This document shows, piece after piece, positions 46,916-59,398 of a stretch of 64,000 bases of DNA. The stretch is from Anthoceros angustus (taxonomy: Eukaryota > Streptophyta > Anthocerotopsida > Anthocerotales > Anthocerotaceae). The notes beneath the pieces are model-generated. The model did no database searches. It was not told the origin of the DNA and was given only the letters and a program-made list of their open reading frames with translations. The stretch is from NCBI GenBank assembly GCA_010909165.1, contig VJWM01000260.1:123007-187006 (forward strand). The letters are read 5' to 3'. The position numbers and the translations under genes are program-made. Positions within the stretch are counted from its first letter, which is position 1. The number at the start of each line of letters is the position of its first letter.

Positions 46916-47247
46916 ATGTTACATAAGGAAGAGGGAGCTTGAGGAGCTCTCCAGGAAGTAGGAAAGGGATAGCTCTTTGAAGAGTACTAGGTGTTCAAAG
47001 TTATCTTTTTGAAAAGGGGTAGACTTATTCCTATTTGCCCCATCATTAAGCTAGGGCACAAGCTTTGGTACGCTTATTGAAGTCATTGACCTATAGTCTC
47101 ATTGTTCTATGTATCAAAAGGATGAGCTTTGCACCTTATTCAATAAAATTACATCTTCTTTCCTTGTTGTAAATATATTTGTAAAAACAGGTTGCTCCCA
47201 CAACTCCTAATAATAATGGTCCTCCCTTTTGGAAGAGTGACAATGGA
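46916..47247. other. Spacer
   Basis: No gene seen. Confidence 0.5.
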
Positions 47248-47317
47248 GTTCATTGGAACTCCGAGGTTAAGCAACCCTCCATACGAATCACTACTGGGAT
47301 GAGGTACCTCCCACCCC
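47248..47317 (+). pseudogene. 5S rRNA-like relic
   Basis: GGAACTCCGAGGTTAAGC, then about 17 bases, then ACTACTGGGATG and GGTACCTCCCACC. This parallels the 3' half of plant 5S rRNA (GAACTCCGAAGTTAAGC, AGTACTAGGATGGG, TGACCTCCTGGG) in order and near-identical spacing. The 5' half is not recognisable, so it is a fragment or the head of a 5S-derived repeat rather than a working gene. Confidence 0.6.
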
Positions 47318-47799
47318 CCATTCCTCTAGCTTTTGGTGGCTTGTCTTTATTTTGAAGTTCTTCGGGGCTATATGATATATGAACTATGCTGCTTAAATAA
47401 AAGAGTTGTTCAACCTAAGCTCAGAAGACCCTAAGCTAGAAAGACCCCATATAGCTAAAGTTGAGAAAACCCTAGAAGACAAAGATGGAAAATAAGTAGT
47501 CCATCATTTAGTTACAAGTCACTCAAACTTCAGCATACGAAAACAAGAAGGAGGAGGTTTTCATGAAAAATAAATAGCCCCCTGAGGGCAAGATTATGCC
47601 CTGCTGCGTTCATTTTGCTCTAGATGGATTTTTATACAAAGGATGTAATGCGTTTGAAAACTAAGTGGACTGAAAAGGATGGTGGCTAGTTTGTTGAAGC
47701 TCAGTGAGGGGGAAGATATTCCATAATAATATTGTCTCGTTTGACAAATGCGTGGGGAAGTCTCGCAAACATAACCAATCGGTTTAGGGTTGAAGTTTG
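47318..47799. other. Spacer
   Basis: No gene seen. The long minus-strand frame that enters from 48148 depends on the minisatellite and is not believed. Confidence 0.5.
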
Positions 47800-48075
47800 T
47801 AGCACAAGACGCAAAGTTTGCAGAGGCAAGGCGAAGTTTGCGGAGGCAAGGTGAAATTTGCAGAGTGAAGTTTGCGGGCGAAGTTTTGCACATCAAAGTT
47901 TGCAGGGTGAAGTTTGCAACGCGAAACTTGCAGAGCAAAGTTTGCAACGCGAAACTTGCAGAGCAAAGTTTGCAACGCGAAACTTGCAGAGCAAAGTTTG
48001 CAACGCGAAACTTGCAGAGCAAAGTTTGCAACGCGAAACTTGCAGAGCAAAGTTTGCAACACTTAAGTTTGCGGA
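47800..48075. repeat. 28-bp minisatellite with degenerate 14-bp substructure
   Basis: Perfect 28-bp units (GCGAAACTTGCAGAGCAAAG plus TTTGCAAC) start at 47921, 47949, 47977, 48005 and 48033. Looser AAGTTTGCRGRG units precede them from about 47812. The two halves of the unit (AAACTTGC and GCAAAGTTT) are near inverted copies, so transcripts could form serial hairpins. 28 is not a multiple of three, yet several frames on both strands stay open. Confidence 0.9.
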
Positions 48076-49358
48076 GCGGAGTTCGCAGTTTGCCATTTGC
48101 AGAGCAATCTACTACAATATACATTGCAATTAGATCATATATGGACAAACTTATTGTAACAATATTGTGAAGCTAGTATTGGTGAAGCATATTGGACCGA
48201 TCACAACCCTGTACGAGGTGAAGTAAACAGACGTGCCTGGAGATGTACTAAGCGTCAACTGGTGACAAAAAAGTACAAACACAGTACATGGAGCCTACAA
48301 CATCACAAGCCACGATACAGCTACGTCTTCTTGCAGAAAATCCTTAAAGTTATGAAACCACGATGAGGCCAATTTTCCTGCCCAAATTCTTGAAGTTAGG
48401 AAACCACAATGGAGCCGCAATATATGCCACATTTGTATTCACAATTTTATTCATAGCATATTAGCATAGCACTTATCCATAGTATTTATCACGGGGTATA
48501 TATGAACACGCTCTTTATCACACATTGTTAGTAGTAAACACGGTTCGATGTATCCGTGAAGCCACGGAGTATACGATCCTCCCCTTTCTGCCACAATATA
48601 CGAGCCGCAGTTGCAACTACAACTACAACACTGAAAACATAACTTCAGCCTGATCACTTGTCTTACTTGTCACAATCCTTTACCACTCCGATATACTTCA
48701 CGCGTTGACAAGAAGTGTACATGGTTTCCATATCTGAAAAGACAAGCACTGCAACACGCTCTGCCCCACAAAGTTCAGAACTGCCCCACAAGCTCCACAA
48801 CATCATAAACTATTTGTACCTCTACCACGCCACAATACACAAAAATACGTCAACAAGACGTTCTCACAGTTTCAATGCCTAGAATGGAAAACAAACATTC
48901 AAGGCAAGCACCCACAACACGCACCGCAACACAAACTTCAAACCTACCCCACAAGCTCCACAAATATCACATAGTATCTACACCTTTGCCACGCCACAAC
49001 ACACATTCTCCATTCTCTTCTTCGATGCGCTTAAAATTTCAACCTAGTGTTGTCCTTACTCACCACCAAGTTAAGATTATATATGAAAATAACGACCCTC
49101 CTCTTTCGAAGTTAATAAATGGCATAAGGTACCAGGGTGGCATCGTTTGCCAAACCCATGGGAACCATACTTGCTGATGCTTACATACCTTTTTATAATT
49201 ATTTTACCTCTTTACCTAATTATCTTTGGATTAATTGAATTACTATAACTACTTTCCATATAATTTCTACATTGGAAAATGGCTATGCATGCCTTCGGTC
49301 TTCCGTTCCATCCGGACTTCACCTGCTCCGTTTGGCAGAGCAAAGCAAAAAATAATGC
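48076..49358. other. Spacer, no gene recognised
   Basis: AT-rich, with short repeated CACAAGCTCCACAA / GCCACGCCACAA phrases at about 48786-48840 and 48950-49005. No coding region supported. Confidence 0.5.
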
Positions 49359-49518
49359 GAGCTTGCTTGACACCTTTTGTGTCTGCTTCAGGTGAGCTTG
49401 CTTGACACTTTGCGTGTCTGCTTCAGCTGAGTTTGCTTGAAACTTCACGAATCTACTTTAGTTGATCTAGCTTAAAACTTCACATATCTGCTTCAGCTGA
49501 GCTTGCTTGAAACTTCAT
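49359..49518. repeat. ~36-bp tandem repeat, four to five copies
   Basis: Unit GAGCTTGCTTGACACTTTGC plus GTGTCTGCTTCAGCT, increasingly diverged along the array. Confidence 0.8.
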
Positions 49519-51880
49519 GCCACCGGCCAATTATCTTAGGAACTAAATTTTCTAATCTCAGCATACGGCATAACCAATAAAAAAATTCCAATTAATTAGA
49601 GTTGCAATCACTCTAAAATATCAACATACTACATATTTGTCTGCCCATGAGAAAGGGGAGAGCATCCGCATGGAAATGAGCAACAAGGCCATGTGAAAAT
49701 GGCCGGACCCCTTGGATGTATGGAAAGCTACTTGGAGGAGTTGAAGGGTTGGTGTTGAACAAGGTGTGCACGAAAGCAAAAGACCTTTAAACAAGCAATT
49801 ATGTACATAACCGGATGTACATATGTACATTTCTATAGGTGCAGATTTTGCTGCAGATTTTTTGCCGGTCTGGTGTGTTGGTGTGTTTTGTCAACCCGCG
49901 GCGGACTTGTCAGTGAGCTGGCGGATCGATTTGCGGGCCCGGTCTTTTCCCGTTTTTTCTGGGACGCGCGTACATATCTGCTTTCTAGGGTTTGGATAGA
50001 AAGCAGGTCTGGTCCACCGTCAGCCGTCCCCAAGCAGCTACACGAGCATGTACAACGGGTAATTACACTATGTGTACCACAACGGTGTGAGCTTTACAGC
50101 GGTTTGATGTCAAGGTGCGTACAGTCCGAAGAATGTTTCATCAGATCGCATTTACCATAGAGAAAAGTGATGAATGAAAGTATGGCTACGTAGAAGCCCC
50201 GTTGGGTATAACTGGGGATGGAGGCCTGTACAGTAGCCTCATCCTTTCAAGAGATCCGGCAGCGGAATGCAGGCAGTGGGAAGTTGGGAACCCCCTTTAA
50301 CTCGTTTCCAGGAGATGCCAGAGGCGGACTGTTGATGAGAGATCGGAGTCTCTGGAGAGTCCATGCAACCACCGGGCCCCCATCATTTGCAGTATGCTTC
50401 CCGAGGTATTCGAGGGTGGGGCCCCATCCTGGTGTGCGCTTCCACCTGGAACAGTTGCTTAACAGAGTCAACTGTGGAACAATACAGCCAGCCACTGACC
50501 AGCCCAGCTTTTCTCATGGAAATGCGGACCCCGCATGTCTTACATCTCATCCTCGTATTATGCAAGCATGTTCCGAAGGAATGCTTACTGTAAGATTCTG
50601 CAGAACCCACAACCAGCTGTGTTACCAGCATGAGATCATTGAATTGGCATACTCCTGTTCACGGCTTCACGTGGCTGTGGGTTTCACCCCAGGTCTGAGC
50701 TCCCCATCGAGCTCACGGATGGGTTCAGACGTCACGCAAGCGAAACCCGTCAAGAAGCAGGCACGAAAGAAGAAGGGCTAGAGTCCAGACTCGGGAGGGA
50801 CCCAAACGTGAGCAGGTCACCGATTCTGGCGATAAAGGTATCCACGATTGTGTCATGGGTTGGAAGCGTCGGGCGGGGCATCCGGAGGGTGGGTGAAAAG
50901 TTTGTCCGCCCGGGAGCTCCAGTTCCCGCTTTTAGACACAGGGCGGGCAAGTGGGCATCGGTTTTGGAAATCCTGGCGCCTTCGAGCTGGGTACTGTTTG
51001 GAGGGAGAATGTGTTAGCCTACATGCCACTCGTGTGCTTACGGCATCACCGACATTTGGGCTGCCGTGGCTTCGTTTTCGCGTTGGCCAAACCAAAGCCT
51101 CACATTGGAGGGGTTGAGACCATAGCTGGTGGGCCGAATTTTTACCGGATCGCGACGTCCTTGCCACGCGAATAGGAAAAGGCGGTGACAGCTCCTAGCG
51201 TCGCCCAATGATAGCTCCATTCTTTGACAATAATGGCCGCTGGGGACCCACCGGCCCCGCGCAGCCAGCATCCTGTGTCTGCCAGTACCGCTCTTTCCAA
51301 CCTCCTCCACCTGCCCCTGAAATTTCTGAGATCATCACAAGCTCTAGAGCTGCTCGTTGCCGGCCGTACCCGGGTGGAATTGGTTGGTTGCTGCCTGCTG
51401 CAGGCTCGTGTAGAGCGAGGAATGATAGATTATGATAGTCTACCTGCTCCGCAATTCTCAGATTGCTCGCGCCGTTTCTTGGACACGAGGCGGCCGGTGG
51501 GTGGGTGGCCCGGTGTTGGTGCCGTGCTCAGGCCCTGCTCTGGTGTGTTCCGCTGCCCTGGGGGGCCTGGGACTGAATTTTGGAGCAGGCGAGGCGTGGC
51601 GTTTGTGGGTGTGTTGGGTTTGTTGGGGCCGCTCAGGCTGCTACGCAGCGTGGGGACGGGTTCAATGTGCGTTTTTGGGTGCCCGCTGGCTGAGCACCAG
51701 CAGGAGATAGCATGGCGTGCTCTAGGATGCAGATTTCCGGCCTGTGGGCTTTAATGTCATCGTTTCTGTGGCGTCGCCAAATTTCTCACGAGCTTCACGG
51801 GCTGTTCAAGGGATCCTACGGGTGAATGACAGCCTAGCTAGCCACACTTATTGGCTACTAGTGTTCTTGGCTTTGGCAGC
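49519..51880. other. GC-mixed spacer upstream of the receptor kinase
   Basis: A 187-codon plus-strand frame (ATG at 50218, ending in a Lys/Arg-rich tail at 50781) lacks any recognised domain, and overlapping frames on the other strand are equally open, so I do not call a gene. The ~100 bp before 51881 is probably 5' UTR of the receptor kinase. Confidence 0.4.
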
Positions 51881-54809
51881 ATGTTGCATCCACGTGGACG
51901 AGCTCTGGCCTTCTTAGTGCTGCTCTATGTCCGGCCACTGGTTGGAGCTCTCTCGCCGGATGGTGATTACTTGCAACCCAGCTCCACCACGCATTTTGCC
52001 TTGCTCGCTGTTTGGGTGTGTGTGGTTTAGATGCTTGTGCGTTTCGCTGTGTTTTTCTTTTGGACGGAGGGCTGGGGGGGGAGGGTATGTTGCTGGTAGT
52101 GGTAAGCGAGGTTGTGCTGGTGTGCAGGTGTTGCTTTGCTTTCGTTCAAGGACAGGGTGCAGGACTCCCTTGGCCGGTTGGGGGATTGGGGTGGAAGTGA
52201 TGACGATCCTTGTAGTTGGTATGGGGTGACGTGTGACAACACAATCTCGAAGAGGGTGATCAAGTTGTAAGTCTTATATCCAGCTGGAGGAGCTGGAATT
52301 TGCCCACGTCAATTTATCCTCTTTGTTCGAACACTCACCTCGGGCTCTCCAGCGTCAGGAGAGACCCAGGTGGATAATGATACCATGTTAGAATGCCATC
52401 TGAACTCCGGCTCATCTACCAGGAATCTTCCCAGATGCGGGCTCGGTGGCAGCATTGCGCCAGAGTTGGGCCAACTTACTAGTCTCCGTAGATTGTAAGA
52501 TGTCCTCGTACATGGAATTTTCTCTGGAGAGTGCTGGAGAGTGCTTTTGAGAGCCAGGACATGAGCTCACTCAATGTATGTTCTTTTTGCTGCAGAGGTC
52601 TTCACTCTAACAACTTTACTGGCAGTATCCCCGAGGAAATCGCCAGTTGTACATTATTGCGAGCACTGTAAGTATTATGGATTTGTTGTTGCTTGGTCGC
52701 ACACACACTACATCGCCCTCCACCGGTTTCCCGGACTTCTGTCCAATATTTGGTTAGATATGTCCTTAGTGGAAGCACGGGTGTGCAGGTATCTTCAAAG
52801 CAATGTCCTGTCTGGACAGATTCCGCCCAGCCTTGGCAACTTGCAAAACCTCAGCAGACTGTAAGTGTCTTCGTGTGCCTCCTCCAGCTCGAAGGTGCAC
52901 GTAAATGCAAGTAACCCACCTCAGGCTTTTGCGCCTTTCTCTTGCAGAAATCTGTCGAACAACATGCTCTCTGGACCAATACCCACCAGCGGGAGCTTGT
53001 CCAAGTTCTCAGTTGACTCGTGAGTTCTCTCAAACCTGGTCTCCAAGTAGATACAAAGGTGACATGAGCTCTGCTTCTGTCTTATTCAAGAGGGTCATGG
53101 TAAACGGAACATGTGTTGTGTGTATCAGATTCTCCGGGAATGTTCTTCTGTGTGGGAAGCCTATGTCTGTACAGTGCCCTTCTTCTGTTTCCATACCTGC
53201 ATCCGGATCAGTGCCTATGGATCCCGCTGGTGAGCTTTCTCTGGTGTGGTGCGTTTTGAACTCACCAAGGCCGGTGATAGTAGTTACCGGAGACCAGCAT
53301 GTATCTGTGATCTAGTTCTTACTCAACCGTTGTCGTTTCCAGGGGGTAAAAGCTTGGGCGCCTTGAAGATAGCTGCCATAGCTGTTGGTTGCTTTTTGCT
53401 GGTGAAATTCTTTTTTGCCATCTTTTTCGTACGAAAATGGTCTAAACGCAATGAGGAGCATGAAGTCCATCTGGGAGCAGGTGAAAGGCTACTGCCTGTT
53501 GCAGCATGAATGCTGTAGTATTGTAGCCGTAGGAGAATAGCTATTCTGTTCGCAGTAGGGAACTTAGTTTTGCCCAACTCCCGCAGATCCTGATTTCCTA
53601 TAATCGCAGGTGGAAAGCTTGTAATATTCCAAGGCGGTTCTACAGTTCCTTCGTCCAAAGACATTCTAAGATGTATCGGGAAATTGAAGAAAAAGGATGC
53701 CATTGGAGAAGGGGGGTATGGCGTGGTGTACAGGTTAAAACTGAATGATAACTCAGTCCTGGCAGTGAAGAAATTGAAGCAATGTTTAGAATCTGTCCGG
53801 GGGTTTGAGAGCGAGCTGGAAACGCTCGGAACTATCAAGCATCGCAACCTAGTCAAGCTTCGTGGCTTCTGTACAGCTGTGAACGTGAAGCTGTTGATCT
53901 ATGATTTCCTGCCCAATGGAAACTTAGATCAGCTTCTTCATGGTAAGCCACTTCCCTTGCCCGTGTTCTGATCAATGATTGCTGAGTAAGGTCACTGCAG
54001 TCACCCTCTAAGTCTGATTCACTGAACCTGTGCAGTCTACTCCCCAGAGCTGAAGCATGTGCCATGGGTGAGCAGGTTGAAGATTGCCCTGGGGGTGGCC
54101 CGTGCCATTGCTTATCTGCACCATGACATCAATCCACGGATTATTCATCGGGACATCTCCTCCAGCAATATTTTGCTGAACGAGGACCTTGAACCCCACT
54201 TGTCAGATTTCGGGCTTGCGAAACTGATTGGTGTGTACGACTCTCACATAACTGCCACCGTAGGAGGAACGTTTGGCTATCTTGCTCCAGGTAAGTCTCG
54301 CTTTCTGCTACGCGGAAGCATCAAATCTTTCCAGCACAACTAGTCCTAATCGTTGTGGTGTGCTGCTCGTGGGGTGCAGAGTATGCCCAAACTGGAAGAG
54401 CAACTGAGAAAGTAGACGTGTACAGTTTTGGTGTAGTCTTACTTGAGCTTCTAACAAGAAGACGTCCTGGTGATCCTGGACTTCCTGATCACGATTTAAG
54501 CTTAGCTAGTTGGGTGAGTTATCTGACCTCAATCGCTCTGCATGCTTTCGCAATGTCGTACTAACTGATCGTTTCACCGCCTGCGCTATGCAGGCCCTTC
54601 AGCACGAGAAAAACGGTCAAAAGACAGATCTTCTGGATTTGTACTTGAAGGATTCAGCTCCAAGGGAGCAAGTTTCTGCTGTCCTGGATTTGGCATGCAG
54701 CTGCGTATGCAGGATGCCGGGCATGCGCCCTTCCATGGACAAGCTGGTGGAAAGTCTGGAATTCATCCAATCGTTGAAGCCTGAAGCTTTGTCAACTCCC
54801 GATGTGTAG
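51881..54809 (+). CDS. LRR receptor-like kinase, FEI-like
   Basis: Plasma-membrane receptor kinase, 561 residues. Exons: 51881-51962, 52128-52266, 52423-52494, 52596-52667, 52789-52860, 52948-53019, 53129-53229, 53343-53480, 53610-53942, 54036-54290, 54380-54513, 54594-54809. The short first exon encodes a signal peptide ([20 protein letters not shown]) that splices into the LRR N-cap ([26 protein letters not shown]). Four LRRs are each encoded by one 72-nt exon in the same phase ([19 protein letters not shown]). A transmembrane segment ([20 protein letters not shown]) leads to a kinase with [37 protein letters not shown] and [19 protein letters not shown], so key catalytic residues are intact. 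The closest families I know are FEI1/2 and related short-ectodomain LRR-RLKs; exact orthology is uncertain. Confidence 0.93.
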
Positions 54810-55259
54810 ACTAACTTCCTACAACACTCTGGTTTTCACAGAGGTAGTTTTGCTGATACAGTTTTGCCAAGGCGCCTCTGAGCTTCCACTCCGGCGTCCT
54901 TCCTTCTGAACAAAATATCTAACTTCTTCTCATAACCTTTGCCACTCAAAAAATAATAGTCCTTCACATTTTGGAAGAAAATCAGGAGCAAACAAGTGAG
55001 CAAATCTGCGCGTCAGTGTCCTGGACATCAAACAAATTGTAGACGACAGCGAAGTGAGATGCCTAACATTCATCCACAATCGCATCATTCTACAATATCT
55101 ACTTCAGGGCAAGGCCCTAACAATGATATGTTACAGAGGAACAGGTGGTCAGAACGAACAGAGCGAATTCTGTCATGCTGTCAGCCCTGTACACAGCCAT
55201 GCTCCTCAAAAAAGAGGACACCTGGCAACAGCCGACAACTGCAACCTAAACAGTTCACA
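54810..55259. other. Convergent 3' flanks
   Basis: 450 bp between the receptor kinase stop and the HSP20-like stop. No feature seen. Confidence 0.5.
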
Positions 55260-56012
55260 TCATCCTGACTCGTCACTCAACTCAGTAATAGACTCTAAAG
55301 AAGAAGACACCTTAACTTCAGGTTCCACATCCCCTTCAAGTCCAGATGAATCCAGTTGGAGCATCCCTTCCACCTGCGGCTCCTCCGAAGTATGCGCCTG
55401 GGCTTCTTCCGAAACACATTTACTGCCGTCTGAGGCAGGCAGGATGATAAAATCATCACCCGTGGCTTCGGTGTCGACGCTGAGAGGGGCAATCGGAATC
55501 GTAACAACCAAGCAGCCGTTCTCATAAGTCGCAGTGCTAGAGCACGGTTGGGTGTCGGGTGGCAATCGGAATCGCCACAAATCACGTTCTAGGTCTTCTA
55601 ACGCTGACGCCTGCTTCTCCGCTCCTCTAATGACAACCTTGGTTGCCCCCGGAACGATCTCAATAGCCTCAGCCCTGATGTCGTCAGCCACCAGCCCGGG
55701 CATCTCAATAGAGAATCTGTACTGCACGTCATCCTCTTGCACATCCACACAGGAATCAGCCTCAACAGGCAGCTCCAAAACCCTTCCAAACAGATGAGGC
55801 AGCCGTTTGAGCTTCTTTGCAGAAGCGCTGAGGAGCCTGGAAAAGCTCCTGCAATCAGGACTGGTCCCACGGTCATACGACAAAGGCAGCACCCGCTTCT
55901 TCACAGACACAGGTTGCACATCCGACGCCGCCATGACGTCGGCCTTACTCACAGCTGCCAGGAGAGCCTCTTGGAGGACAAGGGAATGAGCCTGCCAGGA
56001 CAGAGTGATCAT
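55260..56012 (-). CDS. HSP20-like (alpha-crystallin domain) protein
   Basis: 250-residue single-exon frame, ATG at 56012; an internal ATG at 55934 (MAASDVQPVSVKKR) is an alternative start. The alpha-crystallin-type domain covers about residues 85-180: SCVDVQEDDVQYRFSIEMPG, LVADDIRAEAIEIVPG, TKVVIRGAEKQAS, DLERDLWRFRLPPDTQP, YENGCLVVTIPIAPLS. The last matches the C-terminal beta-strands of small heat-shock proteins (GVLTVTIPK type). A long acidic C-terminus (about 60 residues, Glu/Ser-rich) is not typical of canonical cytosolic sHSPs and places it among the divergent plant HSP20-like proteins. Its client and role are not inferable. It lies head-to-tail with iPGAM. Confidence 0.8.
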   Translation of the reverse strand: MITLSWQAHSLVLQEALLAAVSKADVMAASDVQPVSVKKRVLPLSYDRGTSPDCRSFSRLLSASAKKLKRLPHLFGRVLELPVEADSCVDVQEDDVQYRFSIEMPGLVADDIRAEAIEIVPGATKVVIRGAEKQASALEDLERDLWRFRLPPDTQPCSSTATYENGCLVVTIPIAPLSVDTEATGDDFIILPASDGSKCVSEEAQAHTSEEPQVEGMLQLDSSGLEGDVEPEVKVSSSLESITELSDESG

Positions 56013-56634
56013 CTACTCACGCTCCTCGCCTTGCGCATCCAGAAGCTCAAGAGCCCTCACTCGATCACCTTGCTGACACCCAACAGCAGAAACCGACGAC
56101 GCAGAGGCTGGCATACGAAACATCCGCTTGCAAGCGGAACAAAAACGACATCCTCCGCCCACGACGTACAGACAGATCGTGTCAGTACGCGGTACCAGCG
56201 AGATATGTACAAGCAGATTGCGGTACAGACAGTTAGACAGACGCAGCGGATTGCAGAAAGGTGAAGATCTAGCAGCCGCGTAACAACATCCGATCTTTAT
56301 AGCTGCCGACAGTTCGATGTCCGGGTTGCAACAGGATCGCTCTCGACTGCTGAGTCAGGAAGGGGCCAGGAAACCCTAGGCTGAGCAGTGCGTTGCCAGT
56401 GGGGTCGCTTATCCCGCACTTAACGCAAGAAGATGAGGCTGCCTGCCGAGAAGCCCGGAGCGGACGTGGGGACCTCATCATCCCACAACCTTGCCCTGGC
56501 CTTCTTACAGGCTTCTCATCTCGCTAGGCTGAGAAAGAGCTTCACAACAGCTTCACTTACAAGCGTCATAGGCCTCATTACTGTATTGTGTGGAATAGTG
56601 AATTGCAGCAGCATCATGCTGGCAAGGTGAAGTA
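56013..56634. other. Spacer between HSP20-like gene and iPGAM
   Basis: Probably HSP20 promoter and iPGAM 3' UTR. No gene seen. Confidence 0.5.
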
Positions 56635-59115
56635 TCAAGCAACTACCTCCACCAAGGACGGCTCATAGTCGCTGGGGGCCTCAAAGCCTAGAAAATTCAT
56701 GATGGTGGCCGCCACATTGGCGAGCCCGGCAGAGGGAAGGTTTTGACGGAACCTGACTGTTTCAGGAAGGCCTGGACCTCCGATGGCAATTGGAACCTGC
56801 AGGGAAAGAGGGGAGGGTGGAAGGAGGGTCAGAAGGCAGCAGACAGGAATGAACGGGCACACAAATAGACGGGACGGGTGGTAGTCAACCGGTGCACATG
56901 TGTGAGATGTAAGAATCTGGGGTTTCCCTTGCTTGTCCAACAAAGGCTCTCCCGTCTTGGGATTCCTCTTCACCATGTCCTCTGCGTTGCCATGGTCTGC
57001 GGTTACGAGGTAGATACCCCCGACTTTTTCCACCGCGTCCAGTATGATCTGCAAGGGACCAAGTACAAGGCAGATGCTCAGGTCCCGCCCAAGGTCATCG
57101 AGGAGGTTGAAAAAATGTGAACTTGGGTAAGAATGGTGTTAGTAACTGTCACCTTAACAGCTTTATCGGCAGCCTCACAACCAACGATGGTGGCCTTCAC
57201 ATCCCCTGTATGACCAACCATATCACCGTTGGGCAGGTTGACACGCACCTGAAACCACCCCAAGGAAGCGTGTTCAATTTGCAACTGTGGAACCTGTCAG
57301 CTTTCGAAACCATAAGCAGTGAACAGACTAATTATGAACCTGATCATATTTTCCGCTCAGAAGAGCATCTCGTGCCGCTTCAGCAACCTGCAAGGCCTTC
57401 ATTTCAGGCTTTTGGTTAAAAGCAATTCCCTGGTCACTAGGTATTTCCTTGTACTCCTCCAACTTGTCATGGAACTTGCCCGCTCGATTGCCGTTCCAAA
57501 AGAACGTCACGTGCCCAAATTTTACAGTCTCACTGCGCAGTGGATGCATTGTCAGTGCAACTCGTCAAGATGGCAAAGTATGCATGTAATCCGCCGAGTT
57601 CAGGAATAGAAAGGTGATGACGTAGCATATACCTGCAGGCAAAGGTAGTGACTCCGTTATGCACCAAGTATTCACCCGAAGTCCTTTCAATCTCGGGGGG
57701 AGCTACCAGGTAATGGCTTGGCAGCTTCAACTCTCCATCATACTGCAGCATCCCAGCGTATCTGATTTTGGGAAACCGAACTCTATCGAAGTGATCGAAT
57801 TTGTCGAACTCCAGAGCTTTAGCCAGCATTATCATTCTATCTGCCCGATAGTTGAATGTCACAACCGCATCCCCATCTTCCACTGCTCCAACAGGCCTGT
57901 TATCCGCGTCAACTATGACGAAGGGTGGTAAGTACTGGTCATTTGCGCCCTCGGCACTTCTCAGCTCCCTGACGCCTTGCAAGGCACTTGTGAACCTGTG
58001 TGGCGCCTTCCCCAGAATGTGAGCATCCCATCCTCTCTTCACCACGTTCCAATCATTCTGCACACCATAGTGTCAGCGGATTCCTCAAAACAAACATCGG
58101 AAGCCAGTGACTGCTGTCAAAATCATGAGGCAGCACGGGTGATGCAGCACCTCGTATCGGTCCATGGTGACGATCATCCGGCCCCCTCCAGAGGCTATCA
58201 ATGCATCAACTCCATTGCTCCGCAGCTCCTTCAAGTCCTTCTCCAACTCCTCAACAAACCCGATGCTGGAGCCATCCAAAACATCCCGACCATCTGTGAG
58301 GATGTGAAGTCGAATTTTCTTCGCCCCTTTGGCAACAGCTCCTTTCATAAGCCCCTATCATGCAGAAACAATTGTTCAGAAACCGCGCGCGTGGTATCCT
58401 ACGCGTGAACAGCTAGCTACACATGCATGTGGCAACACAAGAAAAGAAAATGCATGTCACAAACCTGCAGCTGATCGTAGCGAGAATGCACCCCTCCATC
58501 ACTGAGAAGGCCGATCAAATGAAGAGTGCCCTCGGGGAAGGCTTCCTGAATATACCTGAAGCCCTCCCCTTCAAAGAGCTTCCCAGACGCAATAGCCGAG
58601 TCCACCAACCCCGCCCTGTAATCGCAAGCAGTAAACCCCAGCTGAGCGCCATAATCTAACATGCATAGACCTCCTGCAAGCCATATGCATCTCCACAAAC
58701 ACAAATGCGTCAGTGCACGCACCCCTGCTTGTAGATCCGCCCTGCGCCGAGTGCGTTGTGCCCGACTTCGCTGTTCCCCATGTCATCCTCTTTGGGCAGC
58801 CCCACGGCGGGTCCATGGGCTTTCACAGTCCGCCATCGGTACGGACTCCCCTGCAACTCAGTCACGTTCATGATCAGCCACAAGCACGGATTCGGATGCC
58901 ATTGGCTGCTGATGTCCAACACGGTAATGCAAGTTTGTAAGCAACAGAAGGTGAACCTCCTTGAGAGAATCCATTGTGGGAGTGCTGGCAATGTGAATGG
59001 CGTTGTATTGGTCCGCACTCCGCTCGCCCCATCCGTCCAGCACCACCACAGCGAGGCCTGGGCCCTTGCGCAAATGAGGATGCGGGTGCAATCGCCAGTC
59101 CGCCTCGTTGCCCAT
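56635..59115 (-). CDS. iPGAM: 2,3-bisphosphoglycerate-independent phosphoglycerate mutase
   Basis: Glycolytic enzyme interconverting 3- and 2-phosphoglycerate in the cytosol, using metal ions and a phosphoserine. Nine exons (minus): 59115-58957, 58850-58723, 58615-58465, 58354-58151, 58057-57633, 57532-57340, 57248-57153, 57048-56890, 56796-56635; 558 residues, the usual length. Near the start are [12 protein letters not shown] (metal ligand Asp) and [17 protein letters not shown], containing the catalytic Ser. Further landmarks are [56 protein letters not shown] and [11 protein letters not shown]; all metal-site motifs look intact. The ATG at 59115 (MGNEADW) is chosen; the in-frame codon upstream at 59130 is the only alternative. 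No transit peptide. Confidence 0.96.
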
Positions 59116-59398
59116 TTCCAACCGTAGCACCTGAAAACGTCTTCTTCACCGCGCGCGCACACCAACAGGCCCCTCTGGCGTTCACCATCTCCACTTCGCC
59201 TGAGAATGCCATGCCCACCAGTTCCGCGTCGCACTTGGCTTGCCAGATGGCCTCCTCACACTTCGCCACACGTGAGTCTCTTAGTAGCTCTGCGGACAAA
59301 GCTTCCTCTCTACCACCTGGTGGCGTTGGTTTTCACTAGCCCCAGCCAAGCAACTGCTGTATTGTATTTACTGCTTTTTACATACCTACACAGCTTAA

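Noticed and set aside
47594-48148. 184-codon minus-strand frame with repeated LCKFRVANFALQVSRCK
   Set aside because: It exists only because the 28-bp minisatellite lacks stops; several frames on both strands are open equally.
50218-50781. 187-codon plus-strand frame with basic tail
   Set aside because: No domain; opposite-strand frames are equally open; no splice or homology support.
58710-59299. Alternative longer minus-strand frames around the iPGAM first exon
   Set aside because: They lie in other frames; the ATG at 59115 leads directly into the conserved [12 protein letters not shown] and the exon sum closes in frame.
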